Source of the DNA: Lethocerus indicus
Lineage: Eukaryota; Arthropoda; Insecta; Hemiptera; Belostomatidae
Length of the DNA: 64,000 nt
NCBI GenBank assembly: GCA_019843655.1
Contig: JACDQD010000104.1
Span: forward strand, 186,001 to 250,000
Direction: 5' to 3'
A program made the position numbers and the translations under genes. This document shows, one piece after another, positions 1 to 13,946 of the stretch. The first letter of the stretch is position 1; each line of letters begins with the position of its first letter. The notes below the pieces were generated by a model. The model made no database searches. It was not told the DNA's origin and was given only the letters and a program-made list of their open reading frames with translations.

Positions 1-168
1 CGAATTAATTCATTTTGTTTAGAATACTAAATTTTTGGTATTTTAAATTGAATAGGTTAGACAATTGTCATAACTATATTCCCATCATAATATCTGGCAA
101 GGTTTAACAGTTTTAAAAAGGAAAATACATTTTTTCAGTTTCTATTCTTACATTTTCCCTAATTCATT

Positions 169-402
169 TGTGCCCATAATTATGAAAGTGGTCTAAGTTA
201 TGTATTTCTGGTTTTGAGATATTTAATGAATTACTTTCGAATAAATTAACAAATATTTTTATATTATGCAACATTTTAATTTAGAATTTTATTAGTCTTG
301 ATTAATGGAAGTTTACTATGAATATGAAATTTTGTGTGAATTCATATGAAGATGTATTTAAAGTTTGAATTGACTTAGACCACTTTCATAATTCTGGGCA
401 CA
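169..402. mobile_element. Short inverted-repeat element, MITE-like
   Basis: A 30-bp arm at 169-198 (begins TGTGCCCATAATTATG) is matched in inverted orientation at 373-402 (ends CATAATTCTGGGCACA) with a single mismatch. The total span is 234 bp and the interior is AT-rich and non-coding. Such long, near-perfect terminal inverted repeats around a short non-coding core are typical of miniature inverted-repeat transposable elements. I see no convincing target-site duplication just outside the arms, so the family is not assigned. A non-mobile inverted duplication is the alternative. Confidence 0.55.
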
Positions 403-2367
403 TTTTAAGAATTGAACATTATAATCGCTATTTTTATTTTACTTATTGCTGTAACTATGAAAATATTATATTTATATCCCTTTATCAAGAAATATGATGT
501 AGGAATTTTTTCAGAATGAAACATCAATATGGTGACATGGTGTGGTCGATATATTCGCATACAGCGATGACATATGGCGGAACGAAATTTTTATTAAAGG
601 CTACGGAAGTTTAAGATTTAAAAACTGATTAAATTATAAGCAAAATACTATACAAAGGATATTTTCTTGAGAATTATTTATCGCAAAAGCTTGGCCAGAT
701 CTTGGAATCCAATCGGATTCTGATTAGTTCAAAATATCTTTTTCAGTTTGAAAACAGTTTAAATATTTAGAGATATAAAAAATTATCTCCTAATTCGTAT
801 ATTGAACATCGCATTGAACTCTAAAGTTGTAATTTTACCGTAATAAATTATTGATAACAAATGAACACTACTCAGATGGCAGATTAACCAATAGGTCAAG
901 CGCCATTATCCGAAGTGTCGGATGGAGTAGCACAGCGCGCTATGTGAAGTGACTATCAGGATCCGAGTTTGCTGATCGCCCAAACTGAAATAAATACTTA
1001 TTGCGTTTAAGTTACTTAGTTGTTGCGTATACTCCATACTTTGCGTGAATTAATAGACTGAAAATCCGGTTTCATAATTCGAAGAGTGGCGTAGGTTGTT
1101 TTGCAGGCCTAGTTTGGCTGGGTACGACTGGGCGGGCGGACGGTTCTGTTCTGGAGGGCAGTGCTCCTGTGTTGTTAACCTAATTGGGGTCCGGGGGGGG
1201 GACGTGTCCGTGCTCGAGGGCCCAATTCCCACACGACCCCTATTGAGGTTCGGGCGGGTCCCATGCTGGCGGTTCGCATGGCACACACCTCTCAAACTCC
1301 ACGAGACTCCAAGTCCCCGGCGGACGGCCCATTGGTATAATTTCATTTTATAACTTACAGGACCATATATATAATTTAACTTGCCATATACCCTTTTGCT
1401 TGTTCGATCAGCGAGTATTATCATCTTCGGATTTTCTAACAGTAATTATGATTTACATATTTTCTTTTTAGTTTTTCGAAACAATTCATCTTTGTCTATT
1501 CTATATAATATACAATCGATAAGACGTTAATGTCATGTTTCGAGCGTCCACGAGGGCTTGGAATATCGTCTTAGAACTAGTTGTCGTTCCCCTGCTACAC
1601 CCTGTGCATAATTTAAAACTTAAATATGAGGTAGATTGATGTACGAATTAGCACAATCATTAATCAAATTTAAATTACTGTAAAGGCAATTCAATAATTA
1701 ATGTTATATTTGATTATTTCCGCTCGGATTTCGTACATAACTACCCTTGCGATTTCCACCTCCTTTTTCTTGTCCGGCCATACGCTAGACTGGTTTCGGC
1801 TCATCGTCAGTAATGCAATATGCTAATCGCAAGAGAGACGATATTCTTGAACGAATGGGCGCCCCCCAAAAAAATACCTTAATAAGAGACTTACGGTGGA
1901 AAATGAAATCTGACACAGCTTTCATTTCTTCGAAGAAAGAATAGCCCGGGTGAGAGGGGAGGGGTTGGCGGATATCAGAGGTGTCCTCCGGGAGCTCATA
2001 GTTATAATTGACAGTTTAAAGAGAGCGGGCGGCTCCGGAATGGGTGGTGAGGTCGGCTGTCTGGATGTGGCTCTCTGTGACGTCCCGTCCGACTGGTTGT
2101 CCCCGCGGAAATTTCGCAGCCAGAGATTCGCATTTAAGACGGCGGCCGGTTGAAGTGCCTTGAAGCGCTTATTACCGGCGCCTGGACCCGGAGTTCCCAC
2201 TCCAAACCGTTTCAATTCCACGGAAAACATTACCCGGGGGTTAATAGCAGAGGTTTTTTGTGTAAATGTAAACGTTATAGTGTCCGCCGTGTGCTTTACA
2301 AAAAAATGATGAAAAACACCCTACTGAAGGGCTATATTTGTTTTATATATTTGTTTTATATTTGTTT

Positions 2368-2388
2368 TATATATATATATATATATAT
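2368..2388. repeat. (TA)n microsatellite preceded by ttgttttata repeats
   Basis: This is a short TA run. Just upstream the unit ttgttttata occurs three times between about 2338 and 2371, so the tract probably grew by slippage. There is no coding content. Confidence 0.9.
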
Positions 2389-3708
2389 GCATACATTTAT
2401 AGTATGTTATAAATTTGGTATAAGTTTAGGTCAATAAAAAATTAGTATTAAAACGAAAGCTTAAACAGAACATCCGATTAGTTTTCGGTGGATATAGGTA
2501 TCGAAATGAATTTAGTGTCATCCCGATGGTTATCGAAACCCGTCGAACGGTGAGTTTTACTGCTCTTTGTATTTTCCCAACGCGATAAGGTTATCCCCGT
2601 CTGGAGGATCAAGATCGGAGTTTCAGTGCTGCGACTTCCCACCGAATTTGGATGAAAAAAAAAGAAACCGGAATGCCCCCTCCCGCGTCCCCTCCGGCCA
2701 TGTGACTAATTCCGGCTTTCACCGATCGATTGTTTTCCCGGGGCTCTCGCAACGATAGAAGATCGGTGGAAGATAGAGCCACCGGCCGGCAGGTGGACTC
2801 GGTTTACCCCAAATTGTGGAATTTTGATGAGGCCGACCTCGCGGTGGAATGCGGCCTCCAATTAAGCCCTTTTGTTTCCACACCCTCCGTTTCGGTCCCG
2901 GGCCCTTTTCTCGGATAGCTCCGGCTCTTTCCGCCTGTGTCGTCGATTGATTAAGTCGGCGCTGGCCCGTGATTAATTTCGGGCGTACTACCGTCCCGGT
3001 CGGCCCCCGTCCGATTTATTCCGGAGAAAACTGGGAAAAAATAGGGGTCGCCGTTTCACCAACCACCTCACTCTACTACTCCTCACCCCGACTTTTTTGT
3101 GTTTCCTTCAACATGTGTATTCCCCCTTTCCGGGCGTGTCTTCGAAGTTGGAGACCTAGGATCAAGAAATCTAGTCCGAACGAATAATCTGATAATTTTG
3201 GTTGGCGATTCCAAAGCTGGCTTTCCATTTTATGTCGATATACGTCAGTGGCATCCCGTTAATGACGGCTCTTAAATTTTAGCAAGGCTATTGAAAATTA
3301 TTAGATGACTAGAATGATTAGATATACAAAAACTATCGATCACGCTCACATAAAAAAAGAACAGCGAATTAAAATTGAAGTATTCCATATGGGTGATTGG
3401 TGGGTTCACCTATTTGTTTGATACCCCAATCCCAGAAAAAAGGTGACGTATATAAGTATAAATTGGACGCAATAAAACCAACTAATGAAACAGATCGCGT
3501 ATTTGTTATCCCTTTATGGGCGGGGGGACGTATAGAGATTAAAATCTCGAGAAATTCACTTGTAAAAATACGATTTCAAATTTTTGTATTTATTTCGCTT
3601 AATTGCATCGATGGCTCTGATTTACTGTTGGGTTCGATCGGTCAACATTGTCGTAAACGCGGTCTATTGCCCCTCGTAATATATTTATTTACCAATAAAC
3701 CGGTACCG

Positions 3709-3811
<103 letters not shown>

Positions 3812-6029
3812 TATGCGGCTAATTAAATTCATTCCGATCGGTCGTATTCGGCCTGTTGTAAATTTAAAAATAGCCATGTCCGTAAATATATCCGTCTATT
3901 AATCAACCGCTTTTATTTCTCCGGGCGCTGTTAGAACAAGTGTAATGCAAACACCGTAGCAGACGGTTAGGCAGAGTGTTACTTACGGGGGGGGGGAACC
4001 GTCGAGTCCTTATCAAGATCTGGCAGAGCCGATGGGTTTTCATTGAAATCGTGGCCGGCGCTTTCCGAGCCGCCCCATAAACGAGCCAATAGTCGCATCC
4101 GGTTTTTAAAAATTTTATTCCATACCATTTTATTTTTTCGAGCTATATTTATGAATCCCATTCCGCCCATTCTCTTCCCCGGAACCCCCCCCCGCCCGCA
4201 CCCCCATCGCAAGAGGCAATAAAGGCGACGAACCCGAGCGGTGGGGCGGGGGGAATATTCCGGTTATTTCGTTAGTTTTTTTCTTATTTTAAGACGGCGC
4301 GGTCGTAATACGGCGATAAACAAAACGTTTTACAGCGGCTCCGAATATATTCTGAACTGGCGCACTCGCCCAGCGGGGGACGCGCGAATACCGACGGGTT
4401 ACTGTTTTTAAACACATTCGTATTTTTAAGTCCAAAAATCTTATTAAGTCGTTGTTTTTACTGCGGCGTTTCTCCGCGTTTGACAAGCTTCCCTGAATAC
4501 TAATTCTCCTCGCAATAATTTAGAGTTGAGAAAAAATAATTCTCGCCGAACATTTTACTGAGGTACTTTTCCCGGTCGGAATCTATTAAGTTTATGATCA
4601 TATTTGACGTCGGCAAGACGGTTTCCGTTAGCAGTGCGACTTAAATGTCGAGCCTTAAAAATAGTTGAACAGGCTATTAATTGACTCTGAGGGAATAATA
4701 CAAACCGGAGAGATTATGACTAAATAAAGCTTTCGAAAATGCCGCACCAACCAGATATTAATGGAGAAACGAAAATTAAAAATAGATGTAATTAGGTTCT
4801 ATTAGAACATATTACTTCCTTTATGTCTGTATATTAATGGAATTAAGGACGGGCTTAATTGTTATATTACTTTTTAAAATTGTAAATATTTTTTATTTGT
4901 TTTCTTAGATATCTCTGCATACATCTCATCGCTAGTTTTTCTTTCGGGTAGTGTGTTTTATTTAAATATATTAAATAAATCGTTTCAGCTTCCGGAAACT
5001 GCAGCCAGCGCGTAGAATGAGTTATGAGCACTTTTATCTGGTTCAGCGGTAAACCCTGTGCCGTCTCAAGGCCCTTGAGATAGTGAAAATCTCGGCCTCC
5101 CTTTTCCACCAGGGGTTTCGACTGCTTGTTTTACCTCGCATGGACAATTGCAATTCCTCAACTGATTCTGGCCGGTGAATAGGAAGGCAGCGGTAAATAT
5201 GATCTGAGCCGGCGTACATCAGATGCGGAGAGCGAGCCACAACCAGATAAATGTACGGATAAAAATTTATCAGCCGCGAGTTATGAACGGAACTTATCAA
5301 CCGGCCACTTTATTCTGATTTACAACAAGAGTTTACTAGGGACATATAATTTCTCTGCGTGCCTCTATATCAGAATGATAATATTTTTTCTCTTCAAAAT
5401 AGCATCTAATTCAGCACGAAAATAACTACATCCGACGGGGTAAACGATGCGTAATTACATGTTGGGGCGACCGCTAATAAAGTTTTCATTTTTCAGATTG
5501 AATGAAAACAACGAAATTATGTTAATCTAATTCGTAATACAAAAGGCATGGCCGCGTCAGGATCTGTAATGCTTCCCAGCTAACGCTCTGGAGCCTTATA
5601 TAATTGCGGTTACAACAAACAAATGTTTACGATGTTTGCAATAAAAATTTAGATGACCACCGATAACGACACCGGGCCGCACAGAGGGCCCGGGATAATT
5701 TTGGGATCGTCTACAATTAGCGTCGGCTTATCTGAGCATTTAACTAAATTTATATTTTTCTAATTGGGCATATTAATTAAGAAAGCCGTTGTTTAATTTT
5801 TTTTCTCCGTTTCCGTGACGTCCCAGAGTAAATTTGCCGAGGAGGGGAGATGGAAGAAGATAGAGGCTTTTAACACAGGAACCCGCAACTATTTTCTGTT
5901 TAATTGAATCAAACTGGTTGTGCCACTTGTTCATTCAGAAAACGGGTCCCGGCAGATGAATTTGATTGTGGCAAACTGACGAAATTCTTTATTTAATTAA
6001 CCAATGATGGCCGACTACTAATTATGTTA

Positions 6030-6045
6030 CTATTATTAATAATAG
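6030..6045. repeat. 16-bp perfect AT-rich palindrome
   Basis: CTATTATTAATAATAG is self-complementary, and the bases just after it (ctaatagtaata) partly repeat the pattern. It contains an ATTAAT core. Confidence 0.8.
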
Positions 6046-9000
6046 CATTACTAATAGTAATAGTTGATTTGACATTAAAATATAATTCAAGTAACGGCAA
6101 AAGTTGATAGATCGGACCTGTATATTTTAAAATGTAACGATTTAGATTTTATACCCAAACAAATGTTAGCAGTGAGAACTGAACACGTACCATGCACATA
6201 CCTTTGTCACTCGCGGTGATATTTTTGTATTTATACCATTCTGTTTGGTGTGTACTAGGCTTTAGCCAGTGGGCACTCGCTCCCACTACAGTGAGGTCGA
6301 CAACCGGTAATAAAACGAATTTAATCCCGGCTAATAAACCGTGGAAATGTCCTCAGTGCGATTTAAAAATAAACAGTCAGCCAGCACCCCAACTTACGGA
6401 CATTTAAAAAAAGGGTTCAGCAAACAGCGGTGTAAAAAAAACTCGTCCAGGACAAGTTCGTTTACCGCTGTGTCAGCTCAAACAAATACGGGGGGAGACT
6501 CGTGTTTGTATTTGTATTTATTTTGCCTTGGCAGCCAAGCCCATGGAGGGGGGATTACATATACATAATATTTTTAAATCTTCATATTTGCAATCAAATA
6601 TTTGTCGTAGGACGACTGTATTAATTCCATTATTCGGATCCAGTGAAGGCGTTCCGTCACATTTGACGTCAATTGGACAATAGCAGCCAATTGAAGATAT
6701 ATATTAACATCATTTTTCTACAACGAGGTACAAAAGAAAGCTCTAAGTTGAAAATATAGAAACTGATTTGCTAAATTCGATACATGATGCCACGTTCCGT
6801 ACATTCTTGTACGGCGTTATGCCCATTCGTACATTGAACACATCCACAATTGGGTAGGCATTAAAATTGTGCGAAATTCGTGATATAATACTATAGATAA
6901 GATGGAATAACGATGAGAGAGTCACGACAGACAGATGGTTTTGTGGTTTGTTGTGGGAATCTGGAAAAGTCTGAATTGTGTCAGATTTGCCAGGGAGTGC
7001 CAGGAACAGGTGTTTGGAGAGTCATTTGTAGGTCTCTGGTCACGTAAGCCGTGGTAGTGAGCTCTGGTAGTAGTGCCTCCCTGACCCCACCGCCTACTAG
7101 CCCAGTGCACTTCCATTGACCGCCCGCCCTTCTTCCGCCCCTTCTGGGTTGGGTGACCTCCTATGAGCTGACCTCTGTCGATCTCCGGGAATGTTTACCC
7201 ATCTCCTCACCCTTTTTCCTGTGAAGTCTCTGGCGAGTAGTACTCCATTAAACCAATAGATATGTTAATAGATATTAATTATTCCATACCTTTACTGTTT
7301 GTTGCTATTAAAAATATAGTAATTTTAAAATGTGACAACCTTAGTCTTCTATTATAAATTCTACGCTATGTTTGCGGCGTGTTTGGATATGATCACGTTA
7401 ACTTCGGTAGCACTCCGTCGGTAAATTAGAACCTCTCTTCTGCTCATGTCGGTAGCTTGTGTGTCACTTCCTTTACTTGTTATAGAAACAAAAAATAGCA
7501 TGATAAAAAATAACTATAAATATAAAAAATACAACATAATATAACATAAGCTAACTATAATAATAATAGGGAAATAGATCTGAATTTGAAAGAATAAAAG
7601 GAACGACATATTTGACAGAAAATGTGTAGTATATTGTTTCTTATACGTTTTCTTCATAAGCCTTCATGAGCCTCTACATAAAGTACAGCATTGCATCGAA
7701 TTATTCTAGATTTTTTTCACACCAGTGCGTGATCCTGGCCATGAGCGGGTAGAACTTTGAACGGTCGATGGTATTGGCTGACATGACACAATCTCTAGGC
7801 CTTTTATAAAGGGGCAGTTTAAAACTATAATGCCGAGATGTGAACCGCTCAATTTTATCTCCGCTACTAAATCGGTGCGGGCGCGACGAGAGCTCGGCCC
7901 CATTGTTCGCCCGCATCAAACGCGGCCAACACTATAGCCCTTTCGCATCGAGTGGTCTGAGAAAATAGGTAAGATTCCGACAAGAGTAATCCATTTGTTC
8001 AACCTACTTTACGAACACTCAGTGGTGCTCAGACTGTCTCCTTAATAGGAGTATAGAGGAGCGTCATTTAGCTGTTACAATTTGAACGATTCCAACCGTT
8101 TCACAGCATTTCTAATCTATAAAATAATTCATAAAATGGGCTGAAACAAACTGCTAGCCTTATATAAATAAATGTGGCAACATTCAGCTGTAGGTGGTCA
8201 AGCCTCCTTGGTGCAGTCATCGCGGATGATATTCGCCCCCACAAACATTTCTCGAATTAAACCTGTGTAGAATGTAGGGCATAATATTTCAATACCGAAC
8301 AGGGCATTGTTTATTCCATAGCGTTTCCGTGTCCCGAAATAATTTCTCAGACAAAAGTTCCGCCGCGTTTATTTGACGGTGAGAAGGTCGGGGAGGCGGT
8401 CGGTACTCGGCTGAAAAGACGGAAGCGGGACGCGGTCCTCTATTCACCGCGGGGAGCCAGACGCTGTGCCTGTCCTCTCCCTTTCAGAAATAGCGGAAAG
8501 AAAAAAAAAGACCACGCGGGGGCCCCGCCCTCACAAAAGACTCCCGGGAGCTTCAAAAAAAAGGCCGCCAGTCCGACAATGAGGCCGCGTCGGATAACGA
8601 GTTTAGTAGACGCGGGCGTCGGTTTTTGTGTACCCGGGGTGGGGGTGGAGGGGGAGCTGCCGGGATATAAGGGAGAATGGGAAAGAGACCGAGTCCGCCT
8701 GAGGGGAATACGAGTGGGGAGGGTGTAATGAAGGAGGCCCGCCCCCGCCGCCCCCCTAATGATGTCGCGTGCCCACCGGATAATTGAGACGGCTGCACGA
8801 GCCCACTGCCAGGATTTACCGCTTATGCCCAGATCTCCCGCCTCCATCCACCCCCACCCGACAGAAAAACCCATCCCCGCAATGTTGACTCATTATACAT
8901 TAAAGACGAATAAATACGCGTAAATCGAGGTCAGCCCAAAATAATATTTCCTATGCCCCGATTATTTTCCTTTGGCATCTCATCTGTATTACAGACATTT

Positions 9001-10460
9001 TGTGAAAACAAAAAATGCATTTTTGGAAAAGAGTTATTAAAGAAAATTTGGGGGCCACAAAACTCTTAAGCATCGATGATTCTGTATTTAAACTCGAGGA
9101 GTCCTTCTTATTCTGATGTTGGCCTGAGCTTGGTCACAGGGTATGTGAGAGACACTAGTCCTCCTTAATGCTTAGTCCTTGTGGGAAACTGGCTTTTCGC
9201 TTATAGAAAATAATGTTTATTTAAAAGTAAAAGTTTCCAACTAGCAATAATCGCACCTCAGTAGAACTTCATTGGTTACGATATTGCCACTGCGCAAAGG
9301 GAGGGGGAGGAACCAGTGGGTTTCTCCTCCAATTCTTGTCCATTGTAGTTATTGCTTGTATCAATGTTGCTTATTGTATCATTTTTACAGTTGTAACAAT
9401 AAAAGAGAGTGAAAATAATTTTAAAGTAAATTCCTACTTCTATTATCACTTCAGACCCATGCGGCTTGTAGCAATCCTACTTTGTCATTTATGTGGCACG
9501 TTTTGGCTTTGGGAATATTATATCTCTCATTATTTACCACAACATTGAAATCAACACGGGTCGTTTTACGTTTTGGTAGTGTAGGGACCGACTATTCTGA
9601 GGACGAGGGGGTAATACTGAAAACCGTTGGGCCCCTGAGAGGGATTATGTGCGCGCTATTATGCTGGGAAAACAAGAATGGAATGGTGACACTATTATCG
9701 CGGGTGGTCGCGTGGCCGCCTAATTGACGGGCGTCCGATTGCGACCGGCGTCGCCCTACCCAGCTAGCCCAGTCGCCCCCCCCATAATTGAGCCGTTTAA
9801 TCGGCCACTAAAGGACCGCTACATCTTCGTTTAGTATATGACAACTAAATCGTTTTATTGCCACAATTTTTTTTTCGAAATCTGAACCATTTCGAAGGAA
9901 CTTAGGAGATTAATTTCTTCCGTCAGTCATATTTTCGACATTCAATACACATTTTATATTTCTAATACTAATGTCTAAAAGGTGGACATCAGGGACCGCT
10001 AAAACAACCTGGCATTAGTGAACTGATACTGTGGACTGAACTAGGGGAAAAGATCATTATAATACTAACATGAATTTAGATAGCTGAGATAATCAAATAT
10101 TTAAGACATTATTCTGCGGTAAATAAAACTTAGTTTGAAATTTACTTTAAGGAGTTATAGCGCTTCTACCCATCGTAAGGATTGGCGGCCTCACGCATGT
10201 CGACTGTACTGCGATCGTTCAGACAGGATCATTACTTAATATGAATAGGTGCCTCTCTAATTTAGGAAACAGCTAGAATGGTGGTAAATAATTTTATATT
10301 TCGGAAATATACCTTTTTTTATACTACTTTTACTAATGTTAGAATAAGGTAAATTTTTGAAGTAATGGGACGCGTCGGTTCGTCTTTATTCGGGCCGAGA
10401 GTGGTCCGTATAGCGTAGGCCGGTCGAAGAGTTTTTTCGGGCTTCCCGGCCGATTCCGAG

Positions 10461-11131
10461 ATCAGAAAAAGCTTATAAACTGGAGCCGAAGAGATTGTGG
10501 GAGGAGGAAGGGAGCGTGGGACCTTCGGGGAGACGAGTGGGGAGGGCGGCGAGACCGAGCCGCCAGGGGAGGGGAGCAGAGGCGGACCGACAGAAATAAT
10601 GAGATATCGAACGAAATAGAAGAAAAAGTATAAACTCGTTTTGAAGGGATTCGGTCACTAATTAGACGGATGACTCGTTAGCGATGCCATAAGCGGGCAT
10701 GGGTCGAGACCGAGAAAGAGAGTGGAGGATTGCGATATAGGGGTTTAGTCGGTGTCCGTCGACCGTCCCAGCAAGAAGTGCCGTCCTCCCCTTCGGTTAA
10801 AGTAAGTGTGCTCTTTTCTATCCGGGCTAGTGCACGTCCCGAGTCTCCTCTGGAGGGGACTGAGGAGGGACTGTGGAGTGCGCCAAGTGCGCCGCCGGGG
10901 ACGCCGCTCGCCATTTTAGTTGTACCCGCCGCCGCCGACCCTACAGCGCTTGTCCGCACCCAACAGCTGTTCTTTTTACTTCAACATGGTGGTCGCCCCC
11001 TACTGGCCAGACGACACCACGTCCGCATTTACACAACCACCGAGAGTACATTGTCCCAGGCACGAGGATGGAATCCTCTGCAGGCGTACCAAATGTATAC
11101 TATCGGTTTGCATAGACCTAGTCAAAATTGA
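10461..11131. other. GC-rich, CpG-rich patch of unknown function
   Basis: A compact GC-rich block with overlapping frames on both strands. It has two ATGs in favourable context, on the minus strand at 10914-10912 (preceded by AAA) and on the plus strand at 10985 (preceded by CAAC). It also has a strong Pho/YY1-type GCCATTTTAG at 10910 and a donor-like gtaagtg at 10801. None of the translations has a domain I recognise, so I do not call a gene. A promoter or enhancer island is possible. Confidence 0.3.
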
Positions 11132-13923
11132 TTACAATGAACCGTTATTAATTATTATGTTTGTGTAATTTAAAAATTATTATAGGCGCGATATTCGGAC
11201 GTAAACATTTAATTGTAATACGGGAGATCGTGCGGGCTTTTTCAGCATTTGCGGCATTTTCACGAATTATAATCCCCCGAATCCCGTATCGATGATTTTC
11301 TCTCACCTTTCCCTTGTCTGGACTGACTGTACAATATTCTGTCAAATTTCGGTTGCCGGAAAAATGGTTGCATTGAGGGAAGCCTGGATCGTTCGGACCC
11401 AATAAGGAAACGGGAAAGTAGAGAGAGTATACAAATATAAGTATGGGGATGAAAATATCTTGTCATCTTCATTACCATTCAGCCAGTAAACTGGTGACGC
11501 ACTTACGCGTGTCAATTGTCGATAGAGCTTTATTGTTACTGTCGACGACGACCTTATTACTATAATTATTTGGGTAGTCCGCTTTATTAATGGTCACAGA
11601 AACTAATAGTAGTCGATAATTAAATTTTAAGAGCCCTACGTTTATCCGTTCGAATTTAGCACCACATTCCCTGTTACGGTCGGATTAATCGTCTGTGGAA
11701 ATCCGAAAGTTCGGTATAAATTATTAATCCCCATTCCCCCGAAGCGATCGGGCCGCTGAGTTCACATATTCGTGGGTTGGGGAGGGATCCTTCGCTCTAA
11801 TTAGAGATAAGTTAAATTTTCGGCCGTTCTATCTGCTTTCGGGATCTGGAATGGACCCCAGCGCGCTTTCACATAGTGGCGTCCCGGGACACGGGAGCCG
11901 CTAATGTATCTATAAATTTCCTCGCCCGGGACACATTTATCTGACTCCCCCTCCAGCTTCTCCCCCACGGTCTACAACTTTAAAACTGTTTTTTTTCTTT
12001 TTCTGACCCCACTATATTCTTCTTTAACTTTCGGCTGAAGGGTGACGATTATGTATCGTTACAGTGGCCATGTATTCGAAGTAAATACAACAGGCCGGGA
12101 ACGGCAAATCCCCGTTTTCAGGAGGACCGTCTTGGAACGATAACTATGGTTTTGAGATTATCCGACCTTTGTTTTCCGTCAATCGAGAAATTACATTTTT
12201 ATTAATTCTGTAAATTTGGCCGGCTGGACGTCAATGATTATTCATAAGGCGCTATTCATTTTTTAAATCTCGTCCGCCGAAACGGCGCCAAGTTTATGCG
12301 GCGCTCCTCTGGGGTTAACCATAAAAATTCTCCGTCTTCAAATATTCGAATTAAACTAATCCCCCGGGTCAGAAACCGCTGGTTTAAAATCATGGGACTT
12401 TCCGCCTCGTACTATATTACCGGGCCCCTTACCGTATTAATTACAAAAGCCGATGCATAAACCATGACACAATAAAAACTTAATAAATAATACATCTCCG
12501 GTTATTAATTCTGCCGGCGGGCCGTAATCGTCATGAAAGGACAACGGGAATGAACACGACTTCTTGTTCATGAGCTGCTGTCCCGGCTGAGCTACGCAGT
12601 TGGAAAAAGGGACCGTTGTTTCAATTACTGTTGAACCGAAACAGAATTTGAATCGACGGCCTGTCACGGGGTTCTTGAACCGCTGCCGCTTTATAGCAGA
12701 AAAACCTCTCCGCTCAGTGTGTCTTATAAAGGAAACAAGGATAAGCGGATTTTATTTCAGAGGAACGGTCGCATTCAAACTCGTTTCAGAGACACAACCG
12801 CACAAGGTATGGGACTACTAATGATTTTAAATACTCGCTATTTTTCTGCTGGCAAGAGCGGTCATAGGTAGGATTTCACCAGAAATTAGCAATGGGGAAA
12901 TTGGCCTCGATTCATAGGACCATGGAGGAATTTCCACCCCCGGACGTATTGGTGGCCAATGATATATATAATGAAAAATGTCTACATTGATACCGAATAA
13001 TGGGAATATACCGATATGTTTCATCAGGATATGCGTCATAGATATGCATCATCAGGACATTTGTGGGATTCTAAAGCGCATAAATATGCCCGCAAACGCT
13101 GGTTCTATTTTTTCCTGTTTTTCTTAAAATTTTTGCAAGGGTCTTTATAAAGCGTGGCTTTATAATAAATAAAGTTCTTTCTTCTTACAAATCACCAAAG
13201 GATTAAAAATTATAAGCGTGGAATCTAATTGGGGCTAAATGTAATCAACACGGCGACGCATTTATTTTAGATTACTTTACGCAGTTGAATATAATTAATT
13301 TTTGTCCGATGAATCAAATTTGCTTCCTCTTATAAATTCCATTATAGCGTTGAGTCTAATTTCTTCCATATTTCTAGAAATAATAACCCAATAAATTCCT
13401 GCTGTATGTACAGTTACTTCCGTAACTCTCTGTATATCATTATTCTTGTGGTCTTCTCACCAGTCGCTAATCCTATGATAAGACCGATATCGATTTGGGT
13501 ATTTATGACAAATTAAGTACTTTAAAGTGCAAAACTCTTGCTCTTAATCTTAATTCTTAATTTTGAATCGCACAGAGACACATGTCGCGACTCGAATTCG
13601 TATGTGGATGCAGTGTATCGCAAACCTTAGACTAGTGAAATGAAATATAAATGAGGGACCGGAATAGGAGGGTCCTCCTTCGGTATGTACAGCACCTTGG
13701 CAGGCGTAAAGGTAGATGCGAAGGATCCTAAAGGCGTAATTTGCAGGGTTTTGCCCTTTCTGCATGCTAATGCCACCCGGACTATCTACTTGGGGCGCGC
13801 TACGTTGGACGCCAATGGTGTCGGCGGCGGTTCTCCGGGCGAACAAAGAGGCATGAAAGTTTGATTCAAGGCCCCCGCTCGGCTGAAAAGCGCCCCGGCC
13901 TTCCTCGGACCGCTCTAATAAGC

Positions 13924-13946
13924 AGTGTCCCTTAATAAGGGACACT
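13924..13946. repeat. Near-perfect palindrome, 11-bp arms around one base
   Basis: The arms AGTGTCCCTTA and TAAGGGACACT flank a single A, making a 23-bp inverted repeat. The central spacing is too short for a hairpin RNA with a normal loop, so a dimer-binding site or chance are more likely readings. Confidence 0.85.
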
